NCBI RefSeq assembly: GCF_016863495.1
Contig: NZ_BOOZ01000022.1
Span: forward strand, 62,001 to 126,000
Origin: Micromonospora andamanensis
Lineage (GTDB): Bacteria > Actinomycetota > Actinomycetes > Mycobacteriales > Micromonosporaceae
Length of the DNA stretch: 64,000 nt
Direction: 5' to 3'
Below are positions 16,010 to 25,235 of the stretch, piece after piece. Made by a program: the position numbers and the translations under genes. The stretch's first letter is position 1; each line of letters starts with the position of its first letter. The notes beneath the pieces were generated by a model. That model saw only the letters and a list, made by a program, of their open reading frames with translations. It made no database searches and was not told the origin of the DNA.

Positions 16010-17410
16010 TCAGCCGGCGCGGTCCAGCCGTACGCCTGCCGGTTCGGCGTGCTCGAAGAGGTCGTTGACGAGCACCACGTCGCGGCCGGCGTTGGCCAAC
16101 AGAGAGGCGGCGAGGGCGGCCCGGTAGCCGGAGCCGCAGTGCACCCAGACCGTGCCGTCCGGGATGTCGGCCAGCCGGCGGGGCAGCTCGGGCAGCGGTA
16201 CGTGCACGGCACCGTCGACATGACCGTTCCGCCACTCGTTGCCCAGCCGCACGTCGAGGACCACCTGCGGTGCGGGCAGCCCGGCCGGCGGGTTCCCGGC
16301 CTGCGCGGCGGCCAGCGCCGGGAAGTCCGCGACGAGCAGCTCCCGCAGGTCGGTGGGTCCGTCCGCCCATTGGCGGGGAGTGCCTGTCGCCTGGGCGGCG
16401 GGCCTGTCGATGCCGATCCGGACCAACTCGCGCTGGGCGTCGGCGACCTGCTCGGGCGTCTCGGCCAGCAACGTGACAGGGGTGCCCCAGTCGATCAGCC
16501 AGCCGAGCCAGGTCGCCATCGGGCCGTCCAGGCCGAGGCTCACCGTGCCGGCCAGGTGGGAGACGGCGTACGCCTTGCGATGCCGCAGGTCGACCACCCA
16601 CTCCCCGGCGGCGATGCGGTCCCTCAGGTGCGCGGCGTCGGCCCGCGCCACCGGGCTGAGGTCCACCGGCACCGGGCCTGCGGTGTTGGCCACCCCCATG
16701 TGCGCGTAGTACGCCGGATAGGCGTCCAGACCGGCCAGGGTCTCGGTGACGAACTCGGTTGCGGCCAACCGGAAGACCGGGTTCACCTGCTTCTCCCGAC
16801 CGATGGTGGAGTCCGGGGCGTCGGCCTGGCTGGCCGAGCAGAAGCTGCCGAAACCGTGGGTCGGCCACACCTGCGCCCCGTCGGGCAGCAGGTCGGCGAG
16901 CCGCTTCGCCGAGGTGTGCTGCCGGCGGGCAAGCTCGTGCGCGTGCTCCGCACCGAGGAGGTCGGTGCGGCCGGTGGTGCCGAACAGCAGCGACCCTCCG
17001 GTGCAGACCCCCACCGGTGCCCAGTCACCCTCGATCGCCTCGTCGACCACGTACGACAGGTGGTGGAAGGTGTGGCCCGGGGTGGCCACGGCCCGCAGCC
17101 GCAGCGCCTCCGACACCTCGATGACGTCGCCGTCGCGAACCGGTACGCGGTCGAAATCGACAGCGTCGGCGGCGGCGACCAGGTAACGCGCCCCGGTGAG
17201 CCGGACCAGATCCAGCCCGCCGGAGACGTAGTCGTTGTGCAGGTGCGTCTCGACCACGTGGGTGATCCGCACACCTGCCGCACCGGCGAGATACAGCACC
17301 CGGTCGACGTCCCGCTGCGGGTCCACTACGACCGCCACCCGGCCGTCGGAGATCAGGTAGCTGCGGTCGCCGAGGGACGACGTCGTGATGACCGACACCT
17401 GCACCGTCAT
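16010..17410 (-). CDS. MBL-fold sulfur hydrolase/dioxygenase with two rhodanese domains
   Basis: A 466-residue protein of the persulfide-dioxygenase-like MBL family. The metallo-beta-lactamase part (residues 1-240) has ETHLHNDYVSGG, the variant of the HxHxDH motif usual in these MBL-rhodanese fusions, then ATPGHTFHHLSYVV and WPTHGFGSFCSA. Two rhodanese modules follow. The first (VVDLRHRKAYAVSHLAGTV) has lost its cysteine loop; the second keeps the active loop WVHCGSGYRA, Cys in CGSGYRA. This resembles CstB-type enzymes that oxidise persulfide to thiosulfate. The start is the ATG at 17410 with GAGGAG six bases upstream. A CsoR/CstR-type palindrome 90 bases upstream suggests sulfide- or copper-responsive control. 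Confidence 0.85.
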   Translation of the reverse strand: MTVQVSVITTSSLGDRSYLISDGRVAVVVDPQRDVDRVLYLAGAAGVRITHVVETHLHNDYVSGGLDLVRLTGARYLVAAADAVDFDRVPVRDGDVIEVSEALRLRAVATPGHTFHHLSYVVDEAIEGDWAPVGVCTGGSLLFGTTGRTDLLGAEHAHELARRQHTSAKRLADLLPDGAQVWPTHGFGSFCSASQADAPDSTIGREKQVNPVFRLAATEFVTETLAGLDAYPAYYAHMGVANTAGPVPVDLSPVARADAAHLRDRIAAGEWVVDLRHRKAYAVSHLAGTVSLGLDGPMATWLGWLIDWGTPVTLLAETPEQVADAQRELVRIGIDRPAAQATGTPRQWADGPTDLRELLVADFPALAAAQAGNPPAGLPAPQVVLDVRLGNEWRNGHVDGAVHVPLPELPRRLADIPDGTVWVHCGSGYRAALAASLLANAGRDVVLVNDLFEHAEPAGVRLDRAG

Positions 17411-17497
17411 GTCCAACTCCTCGATAGCTCGTCTCCAGCGGGTGGCTTACCCGGTCGGGGTGCGGAGATGCCGTCCCGATCCGGTACCTGTCTCCGA

Positions 17498-17517
17498 ATA
17501 TACCCCGGGGGGTATGT
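17498..17517 (-). promoter_or_regulatory. CsoR/CstR-type operator
   Basis: ATATACCCCGGGGGGTATGT is a near-perfect palindrome of the ATACCCC...GGGGTAT type bound by CsoR-family repressors (copper-sensing CsoR or persulfide-sensing CstR). It lies 88 bases upstream of the MBL-rhodanese start. Given that gene's likely role in sulfane-sulfur oxidation, a CstR-like regulator is the better guess; the regulator gene is not in the window. Confidence 0.6.
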
Positions 17518-17553
17518 AACGCCCAGTCGGGTGGGACCTCCACCGACAGGTGG

Positions 17554-17591
17554 GCCGGTCCGCGGTCGGACTGCTCCGACCGCGGACCGGC
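17554..17591 (-). terminator. Strong hairpin after the nuclease/5'-nucleotidase gene
   Basis: A perfect 16-bp inverted repeat with a six-base loop (ACTGCT), starting 15 bases beyond the stop of the minus-strand nuclease gene. There is no T-tract. It probably ends that transcript and insulates the sulfur gene downstream. Confidence 0.75.
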
Positions 17592-17606
17592 GTTGTCAGC
17601 TACCTG

Positions 17607-20600
17607 TCACAGGCGCGCGCACTGACCCGACGCCGGGCCCCGCACCGTGTTCGCCCGACCCTCGTTCACCGGGGCCGGCGTGTTGCCCGAGCAGGCCAGT
17701 GGCCCGCTGACGGTGTTCGCGGCGACGACCACCGGCTGGCTGCCGGAGTTGCCTGTCACACTCACCGGGCCGCTGACGGTGACCTCGTCGAACCGCACCC
17801 CACCGAGGTTGGCGACAAGCGTCACCGGCCCGTTGATCCGAGCCTTGCTGATCTTCAGATCGCCGGTGGCGCCGGCCACCGTGACCGGACCGGAGACCTT
17901 CGTGCCCGACAACTCGAACAGCACCGGCCGGGTGGCGGAGACCGGGCCGTTGATGGTGCCGCCGGTCACCCGCAGGGACGCCCCCGCGGCGATCGACACC
18001 GGACCGGCGATCGTGGCGTTGTCCACGCAGGTCAGGCCGGCGGTCACGAGCAGCGGCCGGGAGTGCTTGCCGGTGATCGTGGTGGTGCACTCCGGCCCGC
18101 CCTGACCGATCGACGATCGCGGCTCGGTGTCCGCCGTCACCGGCGAGTTGGCGGCGAAGTAGCTCACCAGCATGGTGAGGTCGTTGTCGCCGGTGGTCAC
18201 CGGGTCGGTGCCGCCGCCGAGCGCTGTGAAGTTGTCCCCGCCGGCGGCGAGGAACGAGTTCACCGTGACCCGGTAGCTGCCAGTCGGATCGACAGGCGTG
18301 CCGTTCAACCGCATCGAGGTGATCCGTGAGCCCTGGGCGGCCTGCGGGTCGTAGGTGTAGCTGAAGCCCTCCGACACGCCGAGCCACAGCACCGGGCGGG
18401 ACGCGCCAGCCGGCTGCCACTGCTGCTCCAGCACCTGCTTGATCTCCGCCCCGGTGTAGGTCTTGGTGACCACGTCGTTGGCGAACGGCTGGACGGCGAA
18501 GGCCTCGGCGTAGGTGACCGTGCCGTCGTCCCCGTACAGCAGGTCGGCCCGCAGTCCGCCCGGGTTCATGAACGCGATCTGCGCCCCGCCCCGACCGGCG
18601 TCACGGGTGCCGGCGAGCTGCACGTCGGCGATGAAGTTGCCAAGCGCCGACTCCTTGCCCCGATCCTCGTTGCCGTCGGTGTAGGCCCGCCGGATGTCGG
18701 CGGTGATCTCACCGAGCTTGCGCTGGCCCAACTCCTGCGCCCGGACCTTCGCCGCGGCCACGATCTCCGCCACCGCCGGGTCCTGCGGAGCACCGACGAC
18801 ATCCACCAGGGACGCGTCGGCGGAGGTCACCGACCCCGACTCCGGGTCGAAGGTGAGCGTGACCTTGCCCAGGCGCTTGCCGTAGTCCTCGGCCTGGACG
18901 ATCGGCCGCAGCTTGTCGGTGCCGGGAATCGGCACCTCGAAGGCGTACGGCTGGTGGGTGTGCCCGCTGAAGATGACGTCGATGCTGGCGTCGGCCCGGG
19001 TGAACTTGCCGAAGACCGGGTCGTTCGCCAACGCCTCGGGCGAGTCGATGTTCTCCGTCGCGGCACCCTCGTGCGCCAGCAGCACCACCAGATCGGCCTC
19101 GCCGTTGGCCGGGTCGCCGTCCTTGAGCTGGCGTGCCACGGCGTCGGCCTCGGCGACCGGCTCCCGGAAGGTGATCCCGGCGATGCCGTCCGGGTTGACG
19201 AGCGAGCCGGTCTGCTCGGTGACCACGCCGACGAAGCCGACCTGGACGCCGCCGATGGTGTGCACCGAGTACGCCGGCAGTGCCCGCTCGTCACCCCGGT
19301 ACACGTTCGCGCCCAGGTGCGGGAAGTCGGCCCGCTCGGTCACTCGGCCGGTCAGGTCCGCCATGCCCTTGTCGAACTCGTGGTTGCCCACCGCCGAGGT
19401 GGTCAGACCCATCTGGTTCAACGCGTCGATCGTCGGGTTGTCGTCGTCGATCGCCGAGATGAAGGTGGAGGCGCCGATGTTGTCACCGGCGGAGACGAAC
19501 GCGGTGTTCGGGTTCTCCGCCCGCAGTTGACCCACCAGCCCGGCGAGCTGGGCAGCACCGCCGACCGGCTGACCACCCACGGTGGCCGGTGACTCCAGCC
19601 GGCCGTGGAAGTCGTTGATGCTCAGCAGTTGGAGGTCCACCGGACCGGATGCGGCCCCGGTGTCGATGCCCACCACCAGCGGGTTGTGGTCGCTGGCCCG
19701 GTACGGGTCCGGGGCGAAGAACGCGGCCAGGCCGTCGTACTGGAAGGCGTACGACTCGACCGCGTTGATCTGCCACACGTCGACCCCGGTGACCCGCGAC
19801 GCCAGCGACGGCGAGGCGAGCGCGTGGTCGAGCGAGCCGGACTCGCCGTTGAAGACGTAGCTGGTCTTCCCGGTGTCGTTGAGGTTGCGGTAGTCCCTGC
19901 CGTAGAGGACCTGCATCGGGTCCTCCTGGGTGTACGCGTTGAAGTCACCCAGCAGCAGCACGTTGTCGGTGCCGCTGGCCGCCTTGACCTGGTCCACGAA
20001 GGTCGCCAGCGCGGTGGCCTGCCGGACCCGGTCGCCGTTCCAACCGCCCTGGCCGTCCCCGGCGTCGGCGTTGTCGCCGGTGCCGGCACCGCTCTTGGAC
20101 TTGAAGTGGTTGGCCACCACGATGAAGTCCACCGAGCCGGCGGTGAACGTCTGCGCGATGGGCTCGCGGGCGTTGAACCACACGGTCTCGTCGTTCACCG
20201 ACCGCGACGGGCCCTTCGGCTGCGCCTTGGCCGGCTTGAAGATGATCGCGGTGGTGATGACATCCTGCTCGGCCGCGCCGGGCAGGTCGGCCGGAGTACG
20301 GACGTAGTCCCAGGTGCCCGCGCCGTCCTCGCTGTTCAGGGCGGCGACCAGGCGCTTGAGTGCCTGCTGCGGGTCCTCGGTGTCGAACCGGACCGAGTTC
20401 TCGATCTCCTCCAGCGCCACCACGTCGGCGTTCAGCGCACTGATCGCCGAAACGATCTTCGCCTCCTGCTTGGCCAGCGCCGCCTCGTCGGCGGCACCCC
20501 GGGCGTCGCCACCGAAGTGGACGAAGTAGTTCAGCACGTTGAAGCTGGCCACCCGCAGGTCGCCACCGACGTCGACGGGGCCGGCGGTACGCGGGTTCGT

Positions 20601-21974
20601 GGTCTTGAATGTGGTCCGGTCGGCCGGCGAGGTGTCCGCGTCGACCGGGCGGGTGGGCTGCAGGCGCCACTCGTTGAAGCCGTACGAGAGCACCGACGGA
20701 CCGAACGCCTCCACCGAGTCACCGACCCGCAGCGGGCTGGTCGGCGAGACGTACGGCGGCAGCAGCCCGGCGGTGGCCAGGTTCGTCGTCCGGCCGTCAT
20801 CCACGAGCAGGCGACGCAGCTTGTTCTCGGCAGCCAGCGCCTGGGCGGTGTCCGAGCCGGGACGGGCCACGTCGGTGGGCGTCCGGGCCGGCTGGTCACC
20901 GGCGGAGATCGCCACCTCGCCGTACCTGTTGGTGTTGTACACCTCGGAGACGGCGTACGCGCCGACCGGCGCCACCAGCATCGACTCGACCGACTCGCGA
21001 GCCGCCTCGTCCAGCGGGAACTCGACCGGGACCGGCGTCGGCAGCGGTGCGCCCTGCGCACAGACCTGGACGTCGGTCCGGGCCGCGATGGTCAGCTGGG
21101 TGAGACCGTTGAACTCGCTCGCCGTGCCGCTGACCCGTACCCGGTCGCCGATCGCGACAGTCGGGTGGTTCGCGGTGTTCGTGGTGAGGTACACGAAGAT
21201 GCCGTCCGAGGCGGTTCCGGCGGCGACCTGTCGCTCCGCACCGCTGCCGGCCGTCTGCACGTACACGCCGTTGTAACCACCGGTGCGGTGGTCGGCGGTG
21301 ACGATGCCCTCCACTGTCACCCGGCTGCCGGCCACAGGCGTGGCGGCACCGCTGCCCTGCACCTCGGCGATCGTGTGGTCGACGGTGACGGTGCAGCCGG
21401 TCGGATCAGGGTCGGGGTCCGACGCGGCGTTGCGGACCCCGAAGGTGTTCGGGGCCGCTGCCTGCCAGCTCCCCTCGATCTTCTGGAGCGAGTGGCCCGC
21501 CGGGGTGGACGCGGTCTCCTGCACGCCGATGTCGACACCGGTCCGGCCGTTCGCCGCCCCGCCCACCGCGGTGAAGGTGCCCTCGTAGGTCAGGAACTCG
21601 GCGACGTCACCACCGGGCGCGACGAGCGCGACGCCGTCGGGTGCCCCGTTCTGGATGCCGTCGGTCGGGTACGACTCGACGACCACACCGGCGGCCGGCA
21701 CCGCACCACTCAACGTCCTGGTGCCGTACGCCGAGCCGTTGGCGCCGTTGTAGAGGATGATCTGCCAGCCGGTCAGGTCGAAGCCGACGGGGGCCTCGAT
21801 CTCGATCGCCTCACCGGTGTCCGTGCCGACGTTGTCGTAGTGGATCTCACTGATGAACGGCGTCGTCGGCACCGGGTCCGCGAAGGCGGTGGTGCCGCTG
21901 GAGAGGATGAGCGTGGTGGCGGTGACCAGTACGCCCGGGATTGTGAGTAGTCGTGTACTTCTTGTGCGCTGCAT
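17607..21974 (-). CDS. Secreted ExeM/NucH-type nuclease fused to 5'-nucleotidase
   Basis: A 1455-residue exported protein. After a signal peptide (MQRTRSTRLL..., cleavage near TAFADP) come five parts. They are a lamin-tail-like domain (PFISEIHYDNVGTDTGE), an OB-type nuclease accessory domain with two cysteines, and an endonuclease/exonuclease/phosphatase domain (VASFNVLNYF, LLLGDFNAYTQED, RASDHNPLV). A UshA-like metallophosphoesterase/5'-nucleotidase follows (LLSINDFHGRLE, SAGDNIGAS, VGNHEFDKG, FSGHTHQPY, MNPGGLRADLLYG), then a C-terminal repeat domain of short 'xxGPVxV' strands. The enzyme likely degrades extracellular DNA and dephosphorylates the nucleotides, for phosphate or nucleoside scavenging. 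GGAGG lies eight bases before the ATG. No LPxTG or membrane anchor is seen, so it is probably released. Confidence 0.9.
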   Translation of the reverse strand: MQRTRSTRLLTIPGVLVTATTLILSSGTTAFADPVPTTPFISEIHYDNVGTDTGEAIEIEAPVGFDLTGWQIILYNGANGSAYGTRTLSGAVPAAGVVVESYPTDGIQNGAPDGVALVAPGGDVAEFLTYEGTFTAVGGAANGRTGVDIGVQETASTPAGHSLQKIEGSWQAAAPNTFGVRNAASDPDPDPTGCTVTVDHTIAEVQGSGAATPVAGSRVTVEGIVTADHRTGGYNGVYVQTAGSGAERQVAAGTASDGIFVYLTTNTANHPTVAIGDRVRVSGTASEFNGLTQLTIAARTDVQVCAQGAPLPTPVPVEFPLDEAARESVESMLVAPVGAYAVSEVYNTNRYGEVAISAGDQPARTPTDVARPGSDTAQALAAENKLRRLLVDDGRTTNLATAGLLPPYVSPTSPLRVGDSVEAFGPSVLSYGFNEWRLQPTRPVDADTSPADRTTFKTTNPRTAGPVDVGGDLRVASFNVLNYFVHFGGDARGAADEAALAKQEAKIVSAISALNADVVALEEIENSVRFDTEDPQQALKRLVAALNSEDGAGTWDYVRTPADLPGAAEQDVITTAIIFKPAKAQPKGPSRSVNDETVWFNAREPIAQTFTAGSVDFIVVANHFKSKSGAGTGDNADAGDGQGGWNGDRVRQATALATFVDQVKAASGTDNVLLLGDFNAYTQEDPMQVLYGRDYRNLNDTGKTSYVFNGESGSLDHALASPSLASRVTGVDVWQINAVESYAFQYDGLAAFFAPDPYRASDHNPLVVGIDTGAASGPVDLQLLSINDFHGRLESPATVGGQPVGGAAQLAGLVGQLRAENPNTAFVSAGDNIGASTFISAIDDDNPTIDALNQMGLTTSAVGNHEFDKGMADLTGRVTERADFPHLGANVYRGDERALPAYSVHTIGGVQVGFVGVVTEQTGSLVNPDGIAGITFREPVAEADAVARQLKDGDPANGEADLVVLLAHEGAATENIDSPEALANDPVFGKFTRADASIDVIFSGHTHQPYAFEVPIPGTDKLRPIVQAEDYGKRLGKVTLTFDPESGSVTSADASLVDVVGAPQDPAVAEIVAAAKVRAQELGQRKLGEITADIRRAYTDGNEDRGKESALGNFIADVQLAGTRDAGRGGAQIAFMNPGGLRADLLYGDDGTVTYAEAFAVQPFANDVVTKTYTGAEIKQVLEQQWQPAGASRPVLWLGVSEGFSYTYDPQAAQGSRITSMRLNGTPVDPTGSYRVTVNSFLAAGGDNFTALGGGTDPVTTGDNDLTMLVSYFAANSPVTADTEPRSSIGQGGPECTTTITGKHSRPLLVTAGLTCVDNATIAGPVSIAAGASLRVTGGTINGPVSATRPVLFELSGTKVSGPVTVAGATGDLKISKARINGPVTLVANLGGVRFDEVTVSGPVSVTGNSGSQPVVVAANTVSGPLACSGNTPAPVNEGRANTVRGPASGQCARL

Positions 21975-22120
21975 GTATGCGGCCTCCGAAGGGAGTAGAC
22001 CGTCGGAGGATAAGCGGCACCGGTGTCCAGGGGGGAGCCGCCGGGTGTACCAATGCGGCAATGACCGGGATCTGAGCCGCCGGCCACCCCGCTGTCGTAG
22101 CGCTGGGTGATGATGAGGGC

Positions 22121-23014
22121 ATGGTCGTGCTCTGGGACGTCATCGGGGCCCCGTCGAGCGCCGGGGCGCACACTCCCGGGGTGGAGCAGGCACCTGCCGC
22201 TCTCCGCGAAGCCGGCCTGGTGGAACTGCTGCGGCAGGCCGTCGAGGTCGACGACACGGGTGACGTGCGGCCGTTCCGATGGCGGCCCGACCCGGCCCGA
22301 CCCGACGGCCAGAACGCCGCCGAGGTGCGCCGGGTCGCGACGGACGTCGCGCACCGGGTCGAGGCGTCGGTACGCCGAGGTCGCGCACCGCTGGTCCTCG
22401 GTGGCGACTGCACCGTGACACTGGGCCTGGTAGCCGGCCACGAGCGCGCGGGCTCACCTGTGGCGCTCGTCTACGTCGACGGGGGACCGGATCTATACAC
22501 GCCGCTGACCAGGCAGAACGGCAACCTGGACGCGATGGGTCTGGCACACCTGCTCGGGTTGCCGGGGACACTGCCCGAGGTCGCCGCGGTCGGCGGGGTG
22601 GTGCCGCTGCTGACCCCTGAGCGAGTGGTCGTCTACGGCGACTCACTTCCCCCCGGCGACCACGAGTACGACCTGGTGGCCGCGCTCGGCATCGCGTACG
22701 TGCCGGCGAGCGAGGTGCATGATGATCCGGTCGCGGCTGCCCAGCGGGCGCGGGCTGCCGCCGAGGCCGCCGCCGGGTCGTTCGTGGTCCACTTCGACGT
22801 CGACGTACTCAATTTCGTCGAGGCCCCGCTTGCCGATGTGCCCGAGCCGGCCGGGCTCACCCTGGAGGAGGCGTCGACCACGCTCGCCACCCTCGTGGCC
22901 AGCCCGCGTTTTGCAGGGCTCTCGGTCACCGAAATCAACCCGGATCACCTGCCGGACACCGAGCTTCTGCCCCGGTTCGCCCGGATCCTGGCCAGAGCAC
23001 TGACCGCCGACTGA
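22121..23014 (+). CDS. Arginase/ureohydrolase-fold protein with degenerate metal site
   Basis: A 297-residue ureohydrolase homologue, similar along its length to arginases. It has LVLGGDCTVTLGLVAGHERA, LVYVDGGPDLYTPLTRQNGN, FVVHFDVDVLNF and LSVTEINPDH. In active arginases the corresponding motifs are GGDH, DAHxD, SGNLHG and DxDxxDP. Here the GGDH histidine is Cys, the DAHxD histidine is Gly, the catalytic-loop histidine is Asp and the last ligand of DxDxxDP is not conserved; several Asp residues remain. A standard di-manganese arginase reaction is therefore doubtful; another amidinohydrolase, a mononuclear metal enzyme or a non-enzymatic role is possible. It is monocistronic, divergent from the nuclease gene and convergent with the eccE partner. 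Confidence 0.75.
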   Translation: MVVLWDVIGAPSSAGAHTPGVEQAPAALREAGLVELLRQAVEVDDTGDVRPFRWRPDPARPDGQNAAEVRRVATDVAHRVEASVRRGRAPLVLGGDCTVTLGLVAGHERAGSPVALVYVDGGPDLYTPLTRQNGNLDAMGLAHLLGLPGTLPEVAAVGGVVPLLTPERVVVYGDSLPPGDHEYDLVAALGIAYVPASEVHDDPVAAAQRARAAAEAAAGSFVVHFDVDVLNFVEAPLADVPEPAGLTLEEASTTLATLVASPRFAGLSVTEINPDHLPDTELLPRFARILARALTAD

Positions 23015-23027
23015 GCAGCGGTCGCGG

Positions 23028-23720
23028 TCAGCCGCCCCGGGCGACCGGGCCGATCAGCTGGCGTTCGGTGCCGGTCATGCTGAGCATCACCCACTGCACC
23101 CGGCCCTTGGTGATCAGACCGACCATCTCCGGATGCAACTGGGTGAACCAGCTCTGCACGCTGGCCAGACCGAGGGCGTTCGCGGCGGTGGCCGCCTCGG
23201 CCTCGGTGAGCCGCTGAAGCACCACGATGTCGCTGCGTACCAGCACCTCGACATCCCACCCGGCCAGATCGTCGCGGATCACCAGGGTGGCCCGCCAGGG
23301 TGCGCTGAGATTGGTGTCCGGCCCGGTCACCGGGCCGGTGTCGATCACCACGAGCTGGGGTTCGGTAGGCGTGGCCGGCACCGGAGGAGCGACACCTGGC
23401 GGCAGGAACGAGGCGATCTCCCGACCGATCACGCAGCGCCTCAGGAAGGCGTCCCACTCCTGCTCCCGGGCGGTCTGAATGAACAGCCGGGCGCCCAACG
23501 CCAGGGACCGGAAGGCGAGCAGTTCAGCCGCGCGTACGCCGCCGGTAAGCATCAGCCGGGTCGGCTCGGCCCGGAACACCCGCAACCCCACCGGCTCCTG
23601 CTGACGGTTGCGGCCGACGACCAGCCCGCCGCCACCGGCCACAAGTCGTAGACCGGCGACTGCGGCACCGTCCGCTACGTGCAGCCCCATCCGGCTACCG
23701 GGAAAGGAGACGCTGTTCAC
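23028..23720 (-). CDS. Protein coupled to EccE in the type VII secretion locus, unknown family
   Basis: A 230-residue protein starting with GTG that overlaps the eccE stop (GTGA), so it is co-translated with EccE and likely belongs to the secretion system. No signal peptide or membrane helix is evident. The N-terminal half looks beta-rich (LVAGGGGLVVGRNRQQEPVG). The middle has a helical SLALGARLFIQTAREQEWDA, and the C-terminal part reads SWFTQLHPEMVGLITKGRVQ. I do not recognise a named family. A role as a cytosolic or periplasmic partner of EccE is inferred from the overlap alone. Confidence 0.65.
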   Translation of the reverse strand: MNSVSFPGSRMGLHVADGAAVAGLRLVAGGGGLVVGRNRQQEPVGLRVFRAEPTRLMLTGGVRAAELLAFRSLALGARLFIQTAREQEWDAFLRRCVIGREIASFLPPGVAPPVPATPTEPQLVVIDTGPVTGPDTNLSAPWRATLVIRDDLAGWDVEVLVRSDIVVLQRLTEAEAATAANALGLASVQSWFTQLHPEMVGLITKGRVQWVMLSMTGTERQLIGPVARGG

Positions 23721-25204
23721 CGTAGGAAGCCTCCCAACGGCAGGGTGGCGGCCACGCCGTGGGCGTGCTCACCGTCGAGTCGCTGCAGGCGACCCCCGTG
23801 ATCGCGGATCGCCTGGTCGAGGGCCTGATCGGCGGCGGCCAGCGCGGCCGGGTCGGCACCGATGAGCCGGAACGCCACCTCCACCAGGGCGTCGTCGTCA
23901 CCCGGTCGACCACTCTCCCGAGCCACCGAAATGGACACCACACCGGCCGCGGCCGGCAGCCCGCGCAGCAGCGGGTCCAGTTCCCAGGCCCGGCTGGGCC
24001 AGGCGAGCAACCGATGACAGCTCTGCGGGACGCCCTGCACCGACATGCTGCGCCAGCCTTCCCGGGCCAACGGCCGGTCGGTGCCCACCACGCCGCCCGT
24101 GAGATGGGTCAGCTGGGCGACCGCGGTGAGCACCTCGTCGCGATTGAGCAGGCGGGCCGTCGCCCGTTCCTGCCGGAGCTGCCGTCGGGTCCGGCGGATC
24201 GCCGCGGTGAGGGCCGGCCGCAGGTCGCGGTCGGCGTGGAAATCAGGGGTACGCGGAGCGTGGAGCACCACCCACGCCTGCCGGCTGGCCGGGACACCAC
24301 CGTTCGTCAGTTCGCGGTACGCACGGTCGACCGCCGCCGCGCGGGCGCGTGGCGCCGGGGTCACCTGGATCAGCACCTGGACCGTCACCACAGGTGTCTT
24401 CGGGTCGGCGGCCGGCAGCAACGCCACAGGCGACGGCAGGGCCTGCGGTGCGCCCATGAGCAGCGCGCCCTCGGTCGGGTCGACCTCCAGCACGGCGCTG
24501 AGCCCGCCCCGGTGGGTCAGCAGCACGGCCGGCTGGTCGTCGATCTCGACCTGATCCAGCTCGACGGTGCGCTCCAGGTGGCTGAGCAGCTGCCAGGGGC
24601 TGTCGGAGCCGACATCGATCAGCTGTCGGCTCCGCCCCCGGTACGACCACCACACGGCCAGCCACTGGTGCAGCCAGCGGCCCCGGTGGCGCACCACAGT
24701 GGGGGAGAGCAGCAGCACCGTGACGGCGGCCACGGCGACGGTCAGCGGCATGCCGTGCGGGCTGGCCGCCAGCACCGCCGCCGCGCCAGCCTGCCAGGCC
24801 ACGAGTTGGGCCAGGTGGATCCCAGCGACGCGGGGCTGCCGCCGGTGTGGGCGTACCACCGGAACGGCCTCGGCCGCCGCGGCCGCGACCTCGGCGACGG
24901 GCTGTCGTGCCGGTGCGGCCGTGGCCTGCGGGACGACGCGGCTCTGCGGTGCCCGGGCGGCGGGCGCGGTAACGGCGGCCGACGCCGCGGCGGCCTGACT
25001 GGTGTACGCGGTGCCGACGGTCGCCCGCCCCTGCCCGCGCTGCGTCGCCCAGGTGTGGCCCGGGCCGGCCCCGCCGAGTGTCGGCGCCGGTGCCGCACCC
25101 TGCTGCTGGGGCTGCGTCGCGCGCTGCTGTGGCGGCGGTGCCGCCGCCCCCGGGTGATGCTGCCAACCCGGCTCGCCCGGCTGGGCCGCACCCGGATGCG
25201 TCAC
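23717..25204 (-). CDS. eccE: Type VII secretion protein EccE
   Basis: A 495-residue protein with a Pro/Gln/Ala-rich N-terminal 125 residues, then two adjacent membrane helices (LAQLVAWQAGAAAVLAASPHG and MPLTVAVAAVTVLLLSP, about residues 130-165) and a cytosolic or periplasmic domain of 320 residues. The segment WLHQWLAVWWSYRGRSR just after the helices is typical of EccE. EccE sits at the periphery of the ESX membrane complex. The start is GTG at 25204. The unusually long N-terminal tail is hydrophilic and low in complexity. It lies 31 bases downstream of the EccA-like gene in the same direction, likely one transcript. Confidence 0.82.
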   Translation of the reverse strand: MTHPGAAQPGEPGWQHHPGAAAPPPQQRATQPQQQGAAPAPTLGGAGPGHTWATQRGQGRATVGTAYTSQAAAASAAVTAPAARAPQSRVVPQATAAPARQPVAEVAAAAAEAVPVVRPHRRQPRVAGIHLAQLVAWQAGAAAVLAASPHGMPLTVAVAAVTVLLLSPTVVRHRGRWLHQWLAVWWSYRGRSRQLIDVGSDSPWQLLSHLERTVELDQVEIDDQPAVLLTHRGGLSAVLEVDPTEGALLMGAPQALPSPVALLPAADPKTPVVTVQVLIQVTPAPRARAAAVDRAYRELTNGGVPASRQAWVVLHAPRTPDFHADRDLRPALTAAIRRTRRQLRQERATARLLNRDEVLTAVAQLTHLTGGVVGTDRPLAREGWRSMSVQGVPQSCHRLLAWPSRAWELDPLLRGLPAAAGVVSISVARESGRPGDDDALVEVAFRLIGADPAALAAADQALDQAIRDHGGRLQRLDGEHAHGVAATLPLGGFLR

Positions 25205-25235
25205 CGCACGTCCCTCCCTGACCGGCGCGGCATCG

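Noticed and set aside
19605..21950. A 781-codon plus-strand frame opposite the nuclease gene
   Set aside because: It mirrors the codon structure of the nuclease gene, is Arg/Val/Gly-rich and resembles no family. It shows how long shadow frames can be in this DNA.
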